64,000 nucleotides of DNA, taken from positions 561,501 to 625,500 of the forward strand of contig JAQGDQ010000075.1 in NCBI GenBank assembly GCA_030141605.1. Reading direction: 5' to 3'. The notes beneath the pieces are model-generated. The model was not told the DNA's origin. It did not search any database and saw nothing but the letters and a program-made list of their open reading frames with translations. This stretch comes from Tubiluchus corallicola (Eukaryota > Priapulida > Priapulimorpha > Priapulimorphida > Tubiluchidae). This document shows positions 14,101 to 24,500 of this stretch, piece by piece. Numbering within the stretch: position 1 is the stretch's first letter; each line of letters begins with the position of its first letter. Both the position numbers and the translations under genes were made by a program.

Positions 14101-15302
14101 CAGAAAGTAAAGCTGTATGGTTTCGACGGCTTTCTTGCTAATCTAGGTACGTTGTTATCTATGCGTAACCATGTGGCTTGTGTTAGAAAACTTGAATTGT
14201 TGACAAATTTTTGCTTATAGTATGGCATGGTTATAAATAATAGTAAAACGCAGTTTTTTGGCTGTAAATGGTACCTGTCCTCAAGATATGTGCAGCATTT
14301 AGCTGAATGACGTTATTGTTAAATATGTTAAAGTGTATTGCTATTTAGAATTTCCGATAGGCTAAAACATCCGTTAAGTCGGTTCATGCGCAGGATTAAA
14401 CTAAGCATTTATTGAAATTTGTGTCTTTGGTATACAGGAATTATGAAATGCCGTTTAGCTTAAAGAAAAAGGTAGCGCTTGCTTGTGTTACAAATGCATT
14501 ATATGAAACAGAGACATGGCTCACATCCAATTTTAAAGGCTGAGAGATATTACATAATAAGGTGGTAAAAATTTTGCTAGTAGTTAAATAGACTACACCT
14601 AATGAATTGGCTCTTAATGAAGCTGAAATGCCCAGTTTGAAAAAAATGACTTTACAAAAACGCAAACAGTTTATGAATAAAGAGCTACCTGTGCTTGAGC
14701 CTGAGGAACTTCTTGTTTTTACTTGAAATTTGGTAAACGCTCCAAATTGGTAAATTTGCAGCTTTTAATATCAAAATGGTGACCGAGAATCTTTCAGCGA
14801 CTCTATTAAAGGAAAAGTGTAAACAAAACCTCAATACGCTACTTACGTATGAAGCTGAGTCCTGCATTGGTTCAGCACCCAATTTATTTTGCAAATTTTC
14901 CGTTAAAAATTAAATTGAGCCGGTTGATACTCTCGTCTCATCACAGAAAAGCTGAGACAGGAAGGTGGGCTAGGCCACCGTTACCTAGTTAACTTGAGAT
15001 TGTGTACCTGCGACGATATAAGCGTGCAAAGTCAGGAATATGTAGTTTTGGCTTGCAAGAAAATGCATTATATGAGAAACAAATATAACGTCACTTTAAA
15101 TACTTGGAATGATTTTTTTAAATCTGGAAAATGAAATATTAGTTAAATTTGCAAATGATGTTTAACGCATTTTCAGCTGAATTGTTTGGCATTAATACTA
15201 ATTTTTATGTTGTTAGTACTGTGTCTGTATCTGCGTACTTAGTACGAATATCTGTTTTTTGATGACTATAGCAGAAATGATAATGGTCATATGTGACAGT
15301 AA

Positions 15303-15372
<70 letters not shown>

Positions 15373-16024
15373 AATATAGTAGAACAATCTTAACCTGTAT
15401 CAGAATCTTCATGTATATACTAAAAATTCTTTGTACCAAATTTTGCCAGTGCCAAACTTTACTATTACCAAATTTACCAGTACAAATTTGCCGGTACCAA
15501 ATTTACGTTTACCAACCTTTCCTACGTTCTCTTAGTCAACTTGGTTAACACGCGTCTGCAATGGCGTAGGTAGGGGGAAGAGGCGGACCGGACCGGAGGG
15601 GCGATCCGCTGCATTTTTAAGAGGGCTGCACTTTGATCTAATGCACTGAAAAAGTTGATTTTGTCGGAAAGGCAGAAAAATATTACCCAACTTACATAGT
15701 TTGCGTGCAGTAGTTAAATGTCCTTTTATAATTGGCGAATTGATAATTGATGTAGGCGTAGTGACGCATGATTTGTCAATACTACATATTATTTCAGTAA
15801 CGCTTTATTATTTCATCAAATTATCTCCACGAGATATTTTTAATCCCGCCGTAAGACCATTTACATATATTAACTGATCCCTGTCGTTGAGTGCTGTAAT
15901 TTGAAAACTTTTTCTTTGTCACTCTTTTCGGTGTGTTTCTTCCGGTCTCTCTATTTCTCTTGCGTCCAATACTGTTTCTCACTATGTGAAAGTGGCGTCA
16001 ATCCAACTATAATGTGTGCGTTTG

Positions 16025-16116
<92 letters not shown>

Positions 16117-18982
16117 ATGTATAATGTATATATGTATAATATGCATTCTTTGTCGTATTAGCGTGCCCAATTGATAAAAAATAATAATATTCACATGCGC
16201 GCAACTAACACTTCGGGGTTTTTTGTTTTGAGTTCTACAATTACATATAAAGTCGTTTGCTGCAACGGACAGTATGCAAAACCTGTATACTCAGAGATGT
16301 ATGCATAGCACAAATCCGTTATTGGAGAGTCAAAGTCCTCGCAAAGAACACACACTGATGCATCGGTAAACAATGTGGTATAATTTCGAAAAGGCAACGG
16401 CTTGCCCTGATCGACAGAAAGAAATTAACATGTGCATTTAATAAATTTTACCTTTCCGGAACAAAATAGTATAAATAAAGAATTCTGGACTCAAATTTCT
16501 AGCAGTTTAAAATGCAATTCCCTCTGATAAAACATGATACTTTTTACAATCAACGTCTTATACTCATGAAGATACTTGTAAGCAGTTAATTAACTCAATT
16601 CTCCTGCTGCAGAGTTAACTGTTAAGTTTTAGCTAGCAGCAGAATTTTTGTACTGCTCGGATTAGCCTTAATAAAATTTTCTAAGCAAATTCAGTACATA
16701 CGTCAAGGAGATATTCGAGCCGGTATGGCCTGCTCTGAAACTGGTCAGATCTATCCTCGGTCTGGTTTGTGGCTGCCTGGTCTGGGTTTTTTTACCCGAG
16801 TCAGTCAGATATGTGGCAAGTTTGTCTAGAATCTTGCCTGTCTTACGTCTGAACTGTCAGCTGTGTGGTCTAGCTGGGTTAGGTCTGATAACGTAAAGCT
16901 AGATGAGTCTCTCTATAAGTTAGTTGCTGACCTATGGTTAGGTTCTTTATAGGTCCTCTGCACGAAATTGTAAAGTACATCTCACAGTGCTGCAACGTTT
17001 CTGTAGAGAGTGTTTTACTTAATACAGGAAGTAGTGATGATGTCATATTTTCTGTACTGTCTACTCGTTTAAATAGAGTATTTCGCGTTACTTCATAGCT
17101 TCAGTAATTATTGGGATGAATAACAAAATTAGTAAAAAATCAAATGGGGGAAATGCGGCGTATCCATTATGACAACAGTTCACTCGTCTCCTCAGATCAG
17201 CCACATACACTTGCCAGGCCTAGCTAAGGTTACGACCACTCCTGATTTGGAAAGGAGTCACCTGAAATCCAGTCACAGATTCGTAATTTGGTCTGCTTTT
17301 TGAAAAATTCTGAAATATCCTCATTTAAACCATCACATTGAAATTCAAGTGACATAAAGTGTAAATATAACTTCCATGCTATTGAAACTTTTCGCGAGAC
17401 TAAGCTAAAAACAGCTGAATCTTTTTTACTAAGGTAACAGTAAACTTATTAAATTGAATAATCGGTTGTATGGCTTCATCATTTTACAACGTCTACATTT
17501 TTCAGCAGGTTTTGCTGCAGTAGTAAGTGGTGCAATGTAGGCAATCTTCCGCTTTAGCTTTAATTCACATAATATACAGTGTTTAATAATTTGATCTCCA
17601 GAAACCTCAGAAAATATAAGAAAACATTAAATGTATTGGGATTGGCAAGAAACTCCAAAAATTGATGTGCACTGCTTGCACTTTGGTTTTAGACTCTTAG
17701 GGCTTTTTAGAGCCTTAAATCAAGAAACGTGTTACTTCTCTGTGATTTAAAATTATTGATTTTTGTTTTTGAAGAAGTCTTCATAAAAAGAGCTAACATG
17801 CAGGAAACGCGTTGGTTTGCAGGCTTCCCAGACGTCATATCTGCTGGCTCTTGACTCCTGAATTTGGTTCTTGACGAGGTGGCAACCCTAGACATAGTCA
17901 TGCAAAACCTCGGGTGTGAGACAGACCAAAACTGACAGAACAGAAAGGAGTCTTGGACCAATGCTTAAAAATCCTGGCTGCGTCAAGGACCAGAACAGAT
18001 TACGTTAGTCCATTAGGTAATGCATAATTTTTGTTGCACATAATTATTTCTAGTAAAGCAAAAATATCACGTATGATTGTTAGATGATGGTGCAAAAATT
18101 CGTTAAAATTTGTAAACAGGCCTGCATTTATGGAACGCCAAAATGGAGTTTAATGCGTATTTTTCATTTCTTATAAATCATTTTTGAATATTCAAAAATG
18201 ATTTTTTAACATACATTAATATACATTAAAAATCACTTATGAATATTCAAAATTGATTTATTGATATTTGTAATTCATTTATTAATATTCAAAAATAAGC
18301 ATTAAATTCCACTTATACGTTCCATATACATCTGTGGGTCTTATCTAACAAATATTTGCAACTCTAAATTTTTATAAAAGTGTGTGAGTATAAAAAAAAT
18401 TGCATTGACTTTTATTAGTTTACCAATCATTTGTGTAACGGCGATGCCGCAGACAGGGACGCCAGGGACCAGTAGCATATTTGGACCATGCGAAAACAAC
18501 CTGCGCTTGGTTTCACATAAAAGAGAAAAAACGCCTATTCTGCCCAATAGGCATACCTTTGAAAGCGAATTTAAATGATTTATTTAAAAAATGTTTAGTT
18601 ATTTAATTAGTCAATTATCGCATTCAGTATTTTCTTCAGCGTCAAGTTTTCCTGTAACAAATTGCAACATTTAGCCAACATTTTGTTTTACGCTATTCTA
18701 TTCTATTCTATTCTATTCTATTCTATTCTATTCTATTCTATTCTATTCTATTCTATTCTATTCTATTCTTCTATTCTGTCTTATCCTGGCCTAGCTAGTG
18801 TATTTCGTTCAAGAGACGACATCTAATCCAACATTAATCAAATTTACAATTAAACTGAAAACTATTACATACATCCAAAATTTAACTGTATTTACTTATG
18901 AAATCTCACCTTTCAAGTTTTGACTTTGTACACCAACTAATAGCGACAACGTGCAAAAGAAAACAAATATAGACCAGTTCAT
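784..18982 (-). CDS. Secreted bilobal transferrin family protein (partial; C-lobe continues off window)
   Basis: Minus-strand exons: 18982-18910, 10289-10053, 9715-9579, 7205-7094, 6963-6733, 4766-4638, 1801-1663, 1048-784; all use GT-AG. Exon 1 encodes a start Met and a hydrophobic signal peptide ([20 protein letters not shown]). The N-lobe follows at once with RWCV, CV-x5-YDC, EVFGT, MYYVVVI, CHTG-x6-GW, SCAPG, CSLC, GYDG, DVAFTRH and KPV...MTRK blocks in family order; exons 7-8 cross the bridge into a second lobe ([22 protein letters not shown]). Transferrins carry or scavenge ferric iron outside cells. Here the N-lobe iron ligands are mostly not conserved (see findings). Exon phases agree at every junction except exon 4/5, where one nucleotide is left over. 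Intron 1 is 8.6 kb and full of transposons. About 440 codons are visible, near two thirds of a typical ~690-residue protein. Melanotransferrin-like or serum-type cannot be decided without the C-terminus. Confidence 0.9.
2187..2456 (-). mobile_element. LINE 3'-terminal coding fragment (C-terminal tail of a reverse transcriptase protein)
   Basis: Minus-strand open segment with the signature LQLYQ-x-VFPLDIN, [12 protein letters not shown] and [10 protein letters not shown]. Short tails of this kind (LL-x-GN/GD followed by a final helix) end many endonuclease/reverse-transcriptase LINE proteins of marine invertebrates. It is orphaned from any RT core and is clearly a relic. It sits in intron 7 of the transferrin gene, in the same orientation as that gene. 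Confidence 0.5.
2590..3330 (-). mobile_element. Jockey/CR1-like LINE fragment, C-terminal part of reverse transcriptase ORF
   Basis: On the minus strand, broken frames read [25 protein letters not shown], then a region like the thumb domain ([17 protein letters not shown]), then [18 protein letters not shown] near the end. The order YLGV-x-WxxHV, RR...FYKI, SFFP...WNxLP is typical of the post-catalytic half of Jockey/CR1-type RT proteins. Several stops and frame changes mean it is dead. It lies in transferrin intron 7. Confidence 0.75.
3540..3965 (-). mobile_element. LINE reverse transcriptase fragment with FADD catalytic box
   Basis: Minus-strand translation gives [26 protein letters not shown], then [13 protein letters not shown], then [20 protein letters not shown] and VVLFSRK. 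These are RT motifs 4 to 6 of a Jockey/CR1-type LINE, with FADD as the catalytic aspartate pair (YADD-like). Frames change several times, so it is a pseudogene. It may be the 5' partner of the neighbouring fragment at 2590-3330, but the two do not join smoothly and may come from separate insertions. Confidence 0.75.
3989..4245 (-). pseudogene. Possible relic of a rhodopsin-like GPCR (end of TM7 and helix 8)
   Basis: The minus-strand frame gives [17 protein letters not shown], which looks like the helix-8 segment that follows NPxxY in rhodopsin-family receptors. The region just upstream, in a shifted frame, reads [13 protein letters not shown], resembling the TM7 'LAYxNSALNPxxY' region with the NPxxY lost. 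If correct this is a frameshifted fragment of a receptor gene in a transferrin intron. It is short and could be chance or part of a transposon; no further TM segments were found. Confidence 0.3.
5574..6640 (+). mobile_element. Degenerate LINE reverse transcriptase on the plus strand
   Basis: Frame-hopping translation of the plus strand reads [13 protein letters not shown], an NQFGFR-like block, [22 protein letters not shown]-like, a GSILGPLLF-like block and then YADDT, followed by KLKVAxFIxKxxLPF and YGPHFL near the end. This is the palm-to-thumb order of a Jockey/CR1-like RT. Multiple stops and indels show old decay. It lies in transferrin intron 5, opposite in orientation to the gene. Confidence 0.8.
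8122..8165. repeat. (TA)n microsatellite
   Basis: Uninterrupted TA dinucleotides for about 44 bp in a transferrin intron. Confidence 0.95.
8308..9103. mobile_element. Non-autonomous hAT-like element (796 bp) with 8-bp target duplication
   Basis: The left end reads CAGGCCGTATTTACC and the reverse complement of the right end reads CAGGGCTGGATTTACC, imperfect terminal inverted repeats starting with CAG as in hAT transposons. The element is bounded by GTAACATA (8300-8307) and GTAACACA (9104-9111), an 8-bp direct repeat with one mismatch; 8 bp is the hAT target-duplication length. Near both ends are GGCC-rich stretches. There is no long ORF inside, so it depends on a transposase elsewhere. It sits in transferrin intron 3. 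Confidence 0.75.
10305..10380. repeat. Imperfect (ATGATA/ATA)n simple repeat
   Basis: Tandem ATGATA units decaying into ATA/ATG triplets, lying just upstream of transferrin exon 2 on the minus strand. Confidence 0.8.
10597..10975. mobile_element. Second short hAT-like non-autonomous element inserted in the left 16-bp array
   Basis: The left end CAAGGCTGGATAACC and the reverse complement of the right end (TAAGGGCCAGGTTATGCC) are imperfect inverted repeats related to those of the 796-bp element at 8308-9103. Inside are GGGGGCCC and AGCCC-type stretches like those of that element. It splits the array of 16-bp units in the left arm. A convincing target duplication is not visible (CTAG on both sides at most), so the ends may be off by a few bases. 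Confidence 0.5.
11063..11110. repeat. (TTTG)n microsatellite
   Basis: About 12 tandem TTTG units. Open frames in this area on either strand (poly-FVCL or poly-KTNKQ) are by-products of the repeat. Confidence 0.95.
11170..11715. repeat. Long imperfect TTG/TTC/ATT trinucleotide-rich tract
   Basis: About 550 bp of degenerate pyrimidine-rich trinucleotides (TTG, TGC, ATT, GTC). It forms the core between the two inverted 16-bp arrays. All open frames here are low complexity and I do not call them genes. Confidence 0.85.
11925..15375 (+). mobile_element. Near full-length but dead LINE (ORF1 + endonuclease/reverse transcriptase)
   Basis: ORF1 begins at the ATG at 12006 ([10 protein letters not shown]). 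A shifted frame then gives a Cys cluster ([10 protein letters not shown]), a coiled-coil stretch (12239-12420), and an RRM-like block of LINE ORF1 proteins ([11 protein letters not shown]...[15 protein letters not shown], to about 12660), ending in a basic tail. ORF2 starts near 12922 with [17 protein letters not shown], the N-terminus of an AP-type endonuclease. RT pieces follow: [11 protein letters not shown] (about 13455), [11 protein letters not shown]-like (13680), [29 protein letters not shown] (13780-13866), later thumb pieces to about 14720. It ends in a (CTA)n tail at 15304-15372. Many stops and frameshifts. It lies antisense in transferrin intron 1, next to or inside the 16-bp repeat structure. 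Confidence 0.85.
15304..15372. repeat. (CTA)n microsatellite at the LINE 3' end
   Basis: About 23 tandem CTA/ACT triplets. Its position directly after the RT-derived sequence suggests it grew from the 3' terminal repeat of the LINE, as many poly(A)-less LINEs end in short tandem repeats. Confidence 0.9.
15421..15530. repeat. Third array of the 16-bp GTACCAAATTTTCCTA repeat
   Basis: Six or seven decayed units (GTACCAAATTTTGCCA, GTGCCAAACTTTACTA, TTACCAAATTTACCA and so on) in the same orientation as the array at 11738-11907. The two arrays are separated by the LINE, which suggests one original array split by LINE insertion. Confidence 0.75.
16025..16111. repeat. (AT)n microsatellite
   Basis: About 43 uninterrupted AT units. 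The poly-Ile-Tyr open frames on both strands arise from it. Confidence 0.97.
18694..18769. repeat. (ATTCT)n pentanucleotide repeat
   Basis: About 15 tandem ATTCT units with an irregular right end, in transferrin intron 1 about 140 bp from exon 1. Confidence 0.97.
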
Positions 18983-21518
18983 GGTCGTGTTCTAAAAAAT
19001 TTCTAATATTTCTGTAGAGTTTCTTAAAACGAAAAACAATATACACTGAGATCAAAGTAACTAGCAATGGCTGTCGGTCCAAGTGGCGCCTTTACCTATA
19101 ACTGTTAGTCAGCGTCGCTGGGGCCAAAGTCTTTTGGGTAATTGTACACGTAGGCTTGACTATTTAGTTAGGTTAAATGTACTATGTACATAAACGAAAA
19201 GGGACGATGATGTATGATAAATATAACGCATACCTGGGAGTATTACCTGTTATGTATGCTTGTTTTAACGGCCCACGTATAATTGGACAGCTACGCCAGA
19301 ACTGCCAAAAGATGATTGAAAATTGAAGACCATTGAAAAGTTGTAGCCTATATGTTATGCAGTAAAACGATAAAGAGCAGTTTCGAGTGCTGTACAAAAT
19401 TTTTGAAAATTAAAAATAGCGTAGGCCTGTTATCTAAATTCACACATGAACGAATAATTAGGTGGCATATGCAAAAACGCTACTCGAGAGGTTCAATGTT
19501 AATTATTTAATTATATAACGTAATTATTTACAATAAAATCATTCCAGATTTAATTTAAAACTGTCTGTTAAGACACAAACGATGGTTTTGAGGTCTGCAA
19601 AATCGCAGATTAATTGTCTGGCAAAGTTTTTTCCAAACTGTTCGACGCGTAATGAAAGTTAAAACAAAAAATAGTTGCTAATCGCGTAGAAGAATTAGGC
19701 CGTGCTTTTAATTTCCAAAGCTAGTATTATTTTTTCTTAAAAAAGTACGCATGGCACACTGTTGAGTTAGCTTTAATTAAATATGTCTGTTAAATCTTTA
19801 AATGATAGATTTTTCCTCATCATATTTTCTTTTCCCACAATAGCGCATAGCAAAATAAGCACGTAGCACTATTTCAGCTAGCTTTTTATAATCTTCATAT
19901 TTAATTTAGTAAAAATTACAATTTTGATCTTATTTTTCGTCTACACCACAAATAGTTTCTTCTTTTTATTATAAATCTCCATCTTCTAATCACACCGCAA
20001 AAGTTTCACTGTTACATAAATGTTCGTGTATATGACAGGAAATTTCGTGTTTGCTTAGAATTGCATTCCATCTAGTGTATATTTTCGGTTTATGCTTTGT
20101 GCTGCCAGTGCTTCTCGAAATCCAACTCCTAATTCGTCGCAGTTAGAAGAGTGGAAATGAGCGATCACTTCCGCAATAGGCTAACATGAGCTCTGGTGAA
20201 ACTTTGAGGCCCAACCAGCCCTAAGTGAATATTGCGTGATTCGTGATTCGTGTTACGAGAACTGCATAAGTGATTTACCTCGAAGTGTAGGACTTAATCT
20301 AGAGTCCACACCCTCCCGACTAGGTGATTGGGTAGAGAAAAACAAAATGACTGAGGCAGGAAGCCTGAGCTTAGCTATGATTTTGAATGCCTCAGTAGTA
20401 ATGAGTTTAGTCTTTATCTGCATATAACCTAAAGTATTATCATCCGCATATGTATATATATATGGTTGCCCATTATTTATAATAAATTATAATAATTTGA
20501 ATATAGCTCTACGTGATTTAAGACTTACACTGTGGTCGTTTCCTCTCGTCCCTTCCTTCTTCCTATGCCTAATCTTAACCATTTTTTCATTCCATCATGT
20601 CTCTTAACCCTAACGTTCTTTCATTCACTCATTCATCATGACGCCATAACAAGCCACGCTTTCAAGTTGCCTAAGGTAATTCAGTTAATTTGACTAACTG
20701 CTTGAATTCACTCTGATTTGAACCAATTTTCATATATTGTTGACGGTTTCATATGTAGCTTTGTATTAAGGTTTAATCAAACCATACGTCTCCAATTTTT
20801 ATAATGAGTTTGTAGGTTAGCTAAGCACTCAAATGCTTTGGAAAGACCCATTAATATTGCTCCACAATGCTTTCTCCGGTCAATAGCTTTTTTCCATTTT
20901 TCTGTTAAAAACACAGGCTAAATCACGCAAGGCTAAATCATGGAGGCAGCAGATGCTAGAAATAGGAGAAACAATATTAAAGAAGAAAGAAAATTAACAA
21001 AATGCAGTAAGTAAGCCTTGCATTTGGCCTTGTAATTTATACGCAGTAGCGTTTCAAACAAATGTTAGAATAATTAATATTAATTAATCAATAAGATTAA
21101 TTATTTTTGTCAATTGTTTTAGTCTCGAAAAACTATCCGTTATAATTAAATTTTTCAATTGGATCTGAATCTTTAAGTCATTACATGGCTTTCTTTATAA
21201 CAAGCGACGTTTATCCAATTTTATTTATTTTCTATAATTTTTTATTATAAGTTTTATTTTATATTACTAATTACTATAATAATCTGTAATTTTATAGGAT
21301 AGATACCGAAAAAGTTCGTTTACATTTTAGAATACAGATGGCGCGAAATCGCCGGAACAGGAGTAAACGCTGAACTAAACGGTTTATAAAGTTTTGAAAC
21401 TCAGTGTTTAAACTTTTTTCAAAGCATTTTGCATTTCTTCGATTGAAATTTTTGATCGCCACTGTGCTTGTAACTTTCGTGACTATTCACGAGTCAAGAA
21501 ACAATAGGAATTACAAAA
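18983..21518. other. Head-to-head intergenic region between transferrin and Munc18 genes
   Basis: The two start codons diverge across about 2.5 kb, which should hold both promoters and 5'UTRs. I see no convincing gene, TATA element or RNA gene, and no transposon that I can classify. The last ~170 bp before the Munc18 ATG is less AT-rich and is the likely 5'UTR. Confidence 0.6.
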
Positions 21519-24500
21519 ATGTCACTGAAAAAGATAGTTGGAGAAAGTAAGTGTAACTTATTATATTTATAATTTCGGTTTTTGTTGCAAAATGGACAAT
21601 TAGTATCGCTGCCTACTATTTTATTTATTATTAAATTATCCCATGCAGATACGTTGTTCAGCGTCAAAATAACAAAGCTGCAATTACTAAAACGCGTTCA
21701 CATTTTTGGTAGAAATTCTGACTGAAGTTATCCGGAATGTGTGCAGTAAGAACAGTCAGTGGAAGGTGTTGGTCGTTGATCAGATGAGTACACGCATTGT
21801 GTCTGCCTGTTGTAGAATGCATAATATTTCCAATGAAGGCATTACAAGTAAGTTTTGAAGCCTTTATTTTAAAACAATTCACCACTTAACTTTTGACTCC
21901 CAATATTATGGTCTTTGCAGTTATAAAGTTCCATAACTAAGTTCAGTAATAATAATTGAATTTTGCTTATTCATTATGCCAAACATGCTGGTTCACATTG
22001 TGCACTGGACTGAGATATCTGAGAAATGTGGCTGTTTAATGTACTGCATATATATACTGTTCTAGTGTGTACTAAGAACAATCATTCCGAAGTTTGTTTC
22101 AATAAGATTTATATTTGAAATCGTGTATAAGGATTTTAGTTAAAAAAACTTATGAAAACATTAAATTTGATTTTTAAAAATGTGCATAGGTTGCCAGTCC
22201 AGACAATCACATTTATAAATGCACGAAATCAGTCCTAAAATAGAAGGTTTGGAAAACCTTGCAAATACACTGGGACTCAAACCCACAACCTTCTGCTTTC
22301 CATGCTGCTATGCTAACCATTACACTAGAGAGGCACCTGACTTTTGAGATCTAGAAATTTTACTCTACAAACTACTAGAGGTCTATCATTCGAGTCTGTG
22401 GCTTAGATATTTTTGCGACATGGAGGTATTGAGGTCCAATGACTTATCACCTATTTTTTATGCTGCAATGAGTAGGCATACATATTTATCTTTTGTTAGC
22501 TAGTTGAACAATAAAAATAATAAAATGTAATGTAATTAAAAAGCATCACATACAAGCACTTATATAAAACTAAAATGACAAATATAAAAAATATGACAGT
22601 TACAATACAATAATATGCTCGATCTAAAATCACAATTTAATAGAAACTAAGTAACTCGTTATTATAGCATTTCTTGAAATGAAGTAAGGATGTTCAAGGA
22701 ACCTACAAGTCATGTTAAATTATGTCTATCTTTTTCTCATTGTCTTTTTTCTGCTTTTATTTGCTTTTGCCTGAATTTGTTCATAATACATGTGCAGCTC
22801 AGACTACATCAGCTTTTAAGAGCCTTCGCTCTACACAGACCGCTATTCTAAATATATAACTCGTATATGTTATGGCTGTAAATATTTTTGATTTTATGAA
22901 GTAGTTATCTGTCACTTCTTCAGATGTTATCACATGGTTTTGACTTTTTTTGCAAGTCAAGTTTAAATAAATAGTGTAATACGTGTAGCTGCTGAGTTAC
23001 CTCAATGCACATACCTGTAAAGTCAAATTATTGGAATAAATTCTTTTTAATAACTGATAAATTGTGAAGCATTTTATTTTATTTCATACTTTTATAATTT
23101 ATTTTTCAGTCGTGGAAGATCTCATGAAAAAAAGGGAACCACTGCCAAAACTTGAGGCCATTTATTTCATTACACCAACAGATGCGGTAAAAACTTGTTC
23201 TTAATATAACGAATTGAACAATTTTAGCAAGCTTCAAGTATGTTGGAAGTTTCCCACATGTAATGACCTTGAGTTACACTTTTAAACAAAAAGCTTTCAC
23301 TCTGAATATTTGAAAATCTAGGTCAAAGTGTTTTTCTTGCTTATTAGCTGTTTGTAAATGCAAATCATTTTCACTACTAATACCTTTAATATGTCAACCT
23401 ATTACATTTTTAAGAAAAGGATAATTTTTGCATTGTACGTGCAATTATGACGATAGGAAAACAGCATGAGCAGAAAAGGTAGAATTCGGTTCTTATAGGT
23501 TTAAATAATTTTGCGAAACGGATATGGTGTGTGTGTGTTTCAGGCCTAGTGTCCATTTTAACATTTGGAGGACTATGAAGCTAAATCAGTTTGATATTCT
23601 TCTGCGCTGGAGCGCATTGTCTTTACGTAAAACTAACTGCTTTATTTGCTATATATGTACAACTGCACTTGCATTTTCGTATGCATTATTAGCTGACTTT
23701 TATTTCTTTGTGATAGTAAACTTGGGAATTAACATAAGTAAATTGCGCATTACTAAAACATCGATAAGTGCAGCTGCGATAGTGACAATAGCCTAGTCAA
23801 ATTAGCCTAACGGAAAAGGATAAAAAATGAGATGCTTTACATACATTCTAGAAATATTTTTGCATTAATTAGCTAAAATTCTAAGATATAAAAACTATGT
23901 TGGTTGGCAGAATGCAGGTTAAATAATTTTTTGACTAAATTCTTTTAACTGACTTAAAAGTAATTTATTCAAAAAATAATTGTTTCAGCAAAAACACATA
24001 TATCATATCACTCGCTTTAAGGATTTCTTGTTCAGATTTTATCAGATTAAGTCTAACCTTCATTATTTTTTCTTTTCCGCAATAGAAGCTTTTGGATGTA
24101 TTTTGTTGAAAAACTTCCGATAGTAATGACATACATTATAACTTTTGTTATTTTTATGTAGATCATACATTATTTTTTGGATTTCAAATTGTTTATAATG
24201 CTGACTTTCTGCAATACTGCAGTCTTAAGGATTTTAATATTCTTAGTGTCAATAAGTTTAAGATATGAACCTCGTGTTCTGAGTTAATGTCTGAAAATAT
24301 TTTAATTACAGTTACCTATGTAAGGAATAATTTAGAAAAGCTAATTACTAAGATGTAACTGTAGAAATGTAAGTAAAATGTGAAATAGATGGCATTATTT
24401 TTTGTTTTTTAACAGTCTGTTTCTCAGTTGATAGCAGATTTTACATCTATGGGAAATCTGTACCTGGCTGCACACGTTTTTTTTACCGAAGGTAGGATAG

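Larger units (their letters stand above)
15531..18909. other. Rest of transferrin intron 1, mostly unassigned
   Basis: Holds the (AT)n and ATTCT repeats listed separately, a CTGGTC/TCTGGTTTG-rich stretch near 16720-16870, and an unassigned minus-strand open segment at 16191-16411. No supported exon was found; the exon 1 to exon 2 splice keeps phase without needing one here. Confidence 0.6.

Noticed and set aside
15555-15625. CAATGGCGTAGGTAG at 15558 as the left end of another hAT-like element
   Set aside because: The string resembles known hAT tips, but I found no matching inverted end or target duplication downstream.
15901-16194. Open frames rich in Ile-Tyr on both strands
   Set aside because: They are translations of the (AT)n microsatellite.
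16191-16411. Minus-strand open segment with AG at its start ([20 protein letters not shown])
   Set aside because: TDAS hinted at a retroelement RNase H or protease motif, but the rest does not follow either family and the transferrin splice from exon 1 to exon 2 closes without it.
16720-16870. TCTGGTCTGGG/ACCCGAGT-rich stretch as a MITE related to 46097-46830
   Set aside because: It shares only short ACCCGAGT-like words with that element; no inverted ends could be paired.
22268-22338. Possible functional tRNA gene on the minus strand
   Set aside because: A and B boxes are present, but arms do not pair into a full cloverleaf and a repeat body follows; it is better explained as a SINE head.
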